A DNA stretch of 64,000 bases from Acidobacteriaceae bacterium (lineage in GTDB: Bacteria > Acidobacteriota > Terriglobia > Terriglobales > Acidobacteriaceae): positions 1 to 64,000 of the forward strand of contig JANXUR010000051.1 of NCBI GenBank assembly GCA_025356095.1. The letters run 5' to 3'. Below the pieces are notes generated by a model. The model did not search any database. It had not been told where the DNA came from and saw only the letters and a program-made list of their open reading frames with translations. Both the position numbers and the translations under genes were made by a program. Shown one piece after another: positions 60,485-64,000 of this stretch (the stretch's first letter is position 1; every line of letters begins with the position of its first letter).

Positions 60485-60887
60485 AATGAACTCCGGATTA
60501 TGCCGCGTGATGAATTACTAGAGGCCATCCCTGAGGCTCGAGAAGACGATGCCGGGCGAGGGGGGCACACAAACACTGGAGTATAGAGAGGAGAGTCGGG
60601 GCTGTGCAAGTGCATGGGGTGGTACGTAGGTGGTCGTTGGGGTGGGGTGGGGCGTTACTGGCACCATTCGATGGATGCGAATCCATGTATGCGATCGCGC
60701 CAAGAGTGCCCGCATAACCGGACAAGGAGTGTGGGGTAGGACGGAGATTTGTGTACGCATAATAAACTTGTATAGATACAACGCTATTGACTTCTTAGCG
60801 CACAACGGAATAAACTTGCGTAGACAACTCGTAATATACTTGTATTCACTCGAGCCGTAGGTCGGAATAGCGAGGGACACCAGCGCC
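60485..60887. other. Divergent regulatory region between gdh and the Fic gene
   Basis: These 403 bases lack a supported gene. The right part holds direct repeats of AATAAACTTG (60761 and 60809) and a palindrome TTGTAT-AG-ATACAA (60768-60781). A T/A-rich box TATACT lies at 60835. Confidence 0.6.
60761..60849. promoter_or_regulatory. Direct-repeat operator candidate before the Fic gene
   Basis: AATAAACTTGTATAGATACAAC at 60761 is echoed by AATAAACTTGCGTAGACAAC at 60809 (48 bases apart), and ATACTTGTATTC follows at 60836. Two half-sites form TTGTAT-AG-ATACAA. Such spaced repeats are typical binding sites for an autoregulator; the AbiEi-like N-terminus of the adjacent Fic protein is a candidate binder. 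Confidence 0.5.
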
Positions 60888-62417
60888 ATGGCAACGCCCA
60901 ACGAAAAGCTCGCCGCATCGCTGAGTCAGCTCCGGGAATTGCAGAAGGGCGGGCGGCGGGTGTTCCGCTCGGCTGAGCTTAGCCGGGTTCACCGGGAACG
61001 GCTGTTGCGGAACGGCTTTCTGCAAGAGGTGATGAAGGGGTGGGTGATCTCTTCCGGTCCCAGCGCCCGCTTGGGCGACAGCACCCCGTGGTACGCCTCA
61101 TTTTGGGAGTTTTGTGCCCGCTACTGTGACCAGCGCTTTGTGGAGGGCTGGTACCTTTCGCCCGAGCAGTCGCTGCTGCTTCATGCCGAGCAAACGGCAG
61201 CGCCACTGCAGGTGGTGGTTTTCGCGCTCAAAGGCGCCAACAATGCCATCCCACTGCTTTTTGGGACGTCACTGTACGACTTAAAGCAGATGGAGATGCC
61301 ACCGGAAGAGGATTTGGAAGTAAGGGATGGGCTGCGGATTTTTAGGGTGGCTGCAGCGCTGGTGAAGGCGTCGGAAACATTTTTCTTTCGCCATCCCATC
61401 GAGATGAGGGTGGTGGTCGCCAGCATTCGGGATGTTTCGGGTCTGTTACGGCGGCTATTGAACGGCGGACATTCGAGTAAGGCGGGGTCACTGGCGGCGG
61501 CATTCCGCCGCTTTGGCCGCGCAGAGTTGGCAGATGAAATTGTGACGACGATGAGAGATGCTGGCTATGTGGTGCGGGAGCGCGACCTGTTTGAGCAGAA
61601 ACAGGCAGTGGCCGTGTTGCGTCCGAGTACGCCGCCGATTGTGGTGCGGATGCAGGTGATGTGGGAGGCGATGCGCGAAACCGTGCTGGCGAGCTTCCCA
61701 AAGGCACCGGGCTTGCCGAAGCGCGCAGGCAGCTATCTTGGTTCGATTGACGAAGTGTATGGACACGATGCTTACCATTCGCTTTCGATTGAAGGCTACT
61801 CGGTGACTCCACAATTGATCCAGAAAGTGGGGCACGGAGATTGGGATCCTGAGCACCACGAGGATGACCGGCGGAATCGCGATGCGCTGGCAGCGCGTGG
61901 CTATTTCCAGGCATTCCAAAGGGTGAAGGTGGCCGTGGCAGAGGTGATTGTGGGTGGGGATGCTGGCTCAGTAGCTGGGGTTGAGCATCGCGGCTGGTAC
62001 CGCGATATGTTTCAGCCTTGCGTTGCGGCGGGTCTGATCTCTGCCGGGGCGCTGGCGGGTTACCGAAACGAGGCCGTGTATCTGCGGACGTCGCGGTATG
62101 TGCCACCGCGTTGGGAAGCGGTGCGGGATGCCATGCCCGCGCTGTTTGACCTGCTGTCGCAAGAACCCGAACCCGGCGTGCGCGCGGTGCTGGGACACTG
62201 GCTGTTCGGCTATGTGCATCCTTACCCGGATGGCAATGGTCGCATGGCGCGCTTTGTGATGAATGTGATGCTGGCTTCCGGCGGCTACCCGTGGACAGTG
62301 ATTCGGGTAGAAGACCGCAGGAAGTACCTGGACGCACTGGATGCAGCAAGCATTCACATGGAGATTGGGCCATTCGCGAGCTTTGTGGCGGAGCGAGTGG
62401 TGGAGGCGAAGGGCTGA
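60888..62417 (+). CDS. Fic-domain protein with AbiEi-like N-terminal region
   Basis: This 509-residue protein has an N-terminal winged-helix-like part (FRSAELSRVHRERLLRNGF, about 26-44) and a middle domain resembling AbiEi antitoxins. Its C-terminal Fic domain has the motif HPYPDGNGRMARF (His about 444). An inhibitory Ser-x3-Glu-Gly segment (SLSIEG, about 298-303) precedes the Fic core, the class II layout. Fic proteins add AMP to target proteins. All core Fic residues are present, with Tyr at the second motif place. ATG 60888 is used. Spaced repeats lie upstream. Confidence 0.88.
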   Translation: MATPNEKLAASLSQLRELQKGGRRVFRSAELSRVHRERLLRNGFLQEVMKGWVISSGPSARLGDSTPWYASFWEFCARYCDQRFVEGWYLSPEQSLLLHAEQTAAPLQVVVFALKGANNAIPLLFGTSLYDLKQMEMPPEEDLEVRDGLRIFRVAAALVKASETFFFRHPIEMRVVVASIRDVSGLLRRLLNGGHSSKAGSLAAAFRRFGRAELADEIVTTMRDAGYVVRERDLFEQKQAVAVLRPSTPPIVVRMQVMWEAMRETVLASFPKAPGLPKRAGSYLGSIDEVYGHDAYHSLSIEGYSVTPQLIQKVGHGDWDPEHHEDDRRNRDALAARGYFQAFQRVKVAVAEVIVGGDAGSVAGVEHRGWYRDMFQPCVAAGLISAGALAGYRNEAVYLRTSRYVPPRWEAVRDAMPALFDLLSQEPEPGVRAVLGHWLFGYVHPYPDGNGRMARFVMNVMLASGGYPWTVIRVEDRRKYLDALDAASIHMEIGPFASFVAERVVEAKG

Positions 62418-62438
62418 AATAGCCGGCAAGGGAAGTGT

Positions 62439-62468
62439 GCGGGGAAGGCGGTGGGGTGCCTTCCCCGC
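62439..62468. terminator. Hairpin between convergent Fic and lipoprotein genes
   Basis: GCGGGGAAGGC (62439-62449) pairs with GCCTTCCCCGC (62458-62468). It lies between two convergent genes. T-runs are weak. Confidence 0.7.
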
Positions 62469-62478
62469 AATTGCGGTG

Positions 62479-63612
62479 TTAGCGGATGCCGACTCCGTAC
62501 AGGTAATCATAAGAATTGCCTGGATTGAGCGGCAGCGCCGTACTGAAGGAAGCGAAGAGCAAGGAGTTGTTCTGGAAGGTGACGAACACGTCCTGCTGTT
62601 CGGAGGCAGTGGTGATGCGGAAGGTAAATAGACCGTTACAAGGATTGGTGAGCTTGCCCGCGCCTTGCAAGTAAGCGGTGTCGGCTACGGGGGTGAGGGT
62701 GGTCTGGACGATATCGTTGCCTTGCTCGTCCTGCACGGTGATTTCTCCCGAGGGCGTGATGGCGATGGTGGCTTTGCCAAGGCTGGCTGTGCCGGTTTCT
62801 ACGTTACCTTGGCCGGTGCGAGCTCCAGTCTTTTGGTAAAAGAGCGCCTTGTAAGTGCCCGCGAAGGAAGAGTCGAAGTCTTTACTGGCGGCCTGTTGCA
62901 GACCTAGAATTGCGCCATTTGGCGTATCTACTGCGAACACTCCGTTGGCAGTTCCGAAGACGTAGTCGAAGCCGCCCTGATCCCCGGCTATTTTGATGAA
63001 CGTGCCCGAAGGATCGTTTTGGAAGTTGGTGCTGGGGAAGCCGCCGGAGTGGAATGCGCTCTGGTTGGAGACCGAACCGTAAGGCCAATACGAGTTGTTG
63101 GTGACGTTGCCCAAGGCATCCAGTGCAACCGAGCCCACTTCCAGCCCTCCGGAGGCGGTGCGAAATTGCATGTAGTTGTAGGTGTTATTAGCCCAAGTCG
63201 CGATACTGATGGGGCCGGAGTTCACGGCGGTAATGAGCGCTGGTGTGTCATGGCCGGGGCCAGTCTTGGCGGCTTGAATCAGCAGCGCGTACTCAGGCAC
63301 CTCATAGGCGGCCACCAGATTCCCGGCCGGATCGGCAAGCGTGTAGGTGCCGTCCGAATTGACCGTGAAGGGAACGGTGCCGCTGTCGCCGTTGGAAACG
63401 TTGGTGTACGCGATGGTGCTGGCGGTGGCGTCAATGGTGATGGAGAGGAAGTCCCCAACCGAGGCCGTGCCGTTGTACTTGCGGACAGCGTGAGCGGGCG
63501 CGGTGTTTGCGATATGGGTGCCGCATCCGGAAGACATCAGCAGCACGGCTGCGATAACCTTCAACTTGAACAACTGGCGAAACCTGAGACCGGAAAGGTT
63601 GGGATGCAGCAT
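62479..63612 (-). CDS. Lipoprotein of unknown function
   Basis: This 377-residue protein has an N-terminal signal ending in LMSSGC, where the Cys would be acylated. The rest is beta-rich with SVGDFLSITIDATASTIAYT, several Asn/Gly turns and a C-terminal FTFRITTASEQQDVFVTF. I do not recognise a family; an outer-membrane surface protein is likely. AGAGGTG precedes ATG 63612 by about five bases. A hairpin separates it from the convergent Fic gene. Confidence 0.8.
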   Translation of the reverse strand: MLHPNLSGLRFRQLFKLKVIAAVLLMSSGCGTHIANTAPAHAVRKYNGTASVGDFLSITIDATASTIAYTNVSNGDSGTVPFTVNSDGTYTLADPAGNLVAAYEVPEYALLIQAAKTGPGHDTPALITAVNSGPISIATWANNTYNYMQFRTASGGLEVGSVALDALGNVTNNSYWPYGSVSNQSAFHSGGFPSTNFQNDPSGTFIKIAGDQGGFDYVFGTANGVFAVDTPNGAILGLQQAASKDFDSSFAGTYKALFYQKTGARTGQGNVETGTASLGKATIAITPSGEITVQDEQGNDIVQTTLTPVADTAYLQGAGKLTNPCNGLFTFRITTASEQQDVFVTFQNNSLLFASFSTALPLNPGNSYDYLYGVGIR

Positions 63613-63721
63613 CGTGGCACCTCTTTCACTCAAAGGATGTATCGGCTCAAAAGGGAGCGACCATTGGTTACCTAGGGGAAGCGGGCGGGTAATGCCATTG
63701 GGGCTGCGGCACCGGGTTTCT

Positions 63722-63727
63722 TATAAT
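63722..63727 (+). promoter_or_regulatory. -10 box (TATAAT) of trpE
   Basis: A perfect TATAAT lies 49 bases before ATG 63777. A weak -35 box TTGGGG (63698-63703) is 18 bases upstream of it. Confidence 0.5.
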
Positions 63728-63776
63728 CAAAGGGACGCAAGGCTGCGCTGTTGGCGGGGAACAAGAAGGGAAGGGA

Positions 63777-64000
63777 ATGGTTCCGGAGTTCAAAGAGTTT
63801 GCGCGCTTGGCGCGCGAGGCCACACTGGTGCCGGTGGTGAAGTCGGTGTCAGCAGACTTGCTGACGCCCGTGTCGGCGTTTTTGGCGATCGCGGGGTCGG
63901 GTTCCGAGTCTGACGACAAGGCCGAACCCCATGCCTTTTTGCTGGAGTCGGTAGAGCGGGGCGAGCAGATTGGGCGGTACTCGTTTCTAGGGGTGCGGCC
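63777..64000 (+). CDS. trpE: Anthranilate synthase component I, 5' part (runs off the window)
   Basis: The visible 74 residues begin [20 protein letters not shown] and end in [15 protein letters not shown], the N-terminal domain of TrpE that carries the tryptophan feedback site. The LLES strand, about 15 residues before FLGVR, is the usual sensor segment. TrpE makes anthranilate from chorismate with TrpG. The 3' part is outside the window. GAAGGGAAGGG precedes the ATG by one to two bases. Confidence 0.88.
   Translation, partial: MVPEFKEFARLAREATLVPVVKSVSADLLTPVSAFLAIAGSGSESDDKAEPHAFLLESVERGEQIGRYSFLGVR

Noticed and set aside
59027-60586. Plus-strand frame of 519 residues opposite glutamate dehydrogenase
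   Set aside because: The minus frame is a complete glutamate dehydrogenase with all motifs.
60498-60901. Minus-strand frames upstream of the Fic gene
   Set aside because: They overlap the operator-like repeats and have Pro/His-rich composition.

Overview
The window reads as chromosomal DNA of a GC-rich Gram-negative bacterium, most likely an Acidobacteriota member of the Terriglobia type. The evidence is gene style, not a marker gene: an Oar-like TonB-dependent receptor with a carboxypeptidase-like N-terminal domain, a fused AroD-AroE protein, several secreted proteins with Ala/Lys-rich tails, short tandem repeats in many gaps and repeated palindromic hairpins. No rRNA, tRNA, CRISPR array or transposase was recognised.

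Left arm (1-20.7 kb): a secreted beta-propeller-like protein, an ABC permease, a DUF1801 protein, an outer-membrane-type lipoprotein, mltG and ruvX, a Phd/VapC-type toxin-antitoxin pair, greA with a CDP-alcohol phosphatidyltransferase, a secreted membrane protein, a MazEF-like pair, a group II amino-acid decarboxylase, an isoaspartyl peptidase, the Oar-like receptor, an MltD-like LysM transglycosylase and a histone H1-like protein.

Centre (about 20.8-44.7 kb): a prophage-like element. A leftward non-cleaving CI/LexA-like repressor faces a rightward block: small DUF2292-like protein, zinc-ribbon protein, sigma-region-4-like regulator, Lys-rich/acidic protein, dual-specificity phosphatase, a 1508-residue tail-fibre-like protein with a signal peptide, large terminase, a HipA-type kinase with a DUF3037 partner, portal, prohead-protease-like protein, scaffold-like protein, major capsid, connector and closure proteins, a tail-tube candidate, a hub-like protein, two membrane proteins, and a second HipA-type kinase followed by a separate HipA-N-like subunit. 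I find no integrase, replication module or tape-measure gene. The element is therefore degraded, a satellite or domesticated, or those genes lie outside the window. Two HipA-type kinase modules and a phosphatase in one capsid-encoding element are the most unusual feature here.

Right arm (44.7-64 kb): a 2-oxoacid dehydrogenase E2 subunit, beta carbonic anhydrase, cytochrome c, a YfgM-like TPR protein, a DksA/TraR-type protein, an M28 peptidase, an orphan gas-vesicle GvpF/L-like protein, fused AroDE, a secreted FlgT-C-like protein, a GYF-domain membrane protein flanked by two copies of one palindromic repeat, pgsA, a YidB-like protein, a secreted helix-hairpin-helix protein with a secreted neighbour, glutamate dehydrogenase, a Fic protein with an AbiEi-like N-terminus, a lipoprotein and the 5' end of trpE, which runs off the window.

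Starts were moved downstream from the longest frame where a ribosome binding site, signal peptide or family length supported it. All family names come from reading sequence motifs by eye; no database search was run.
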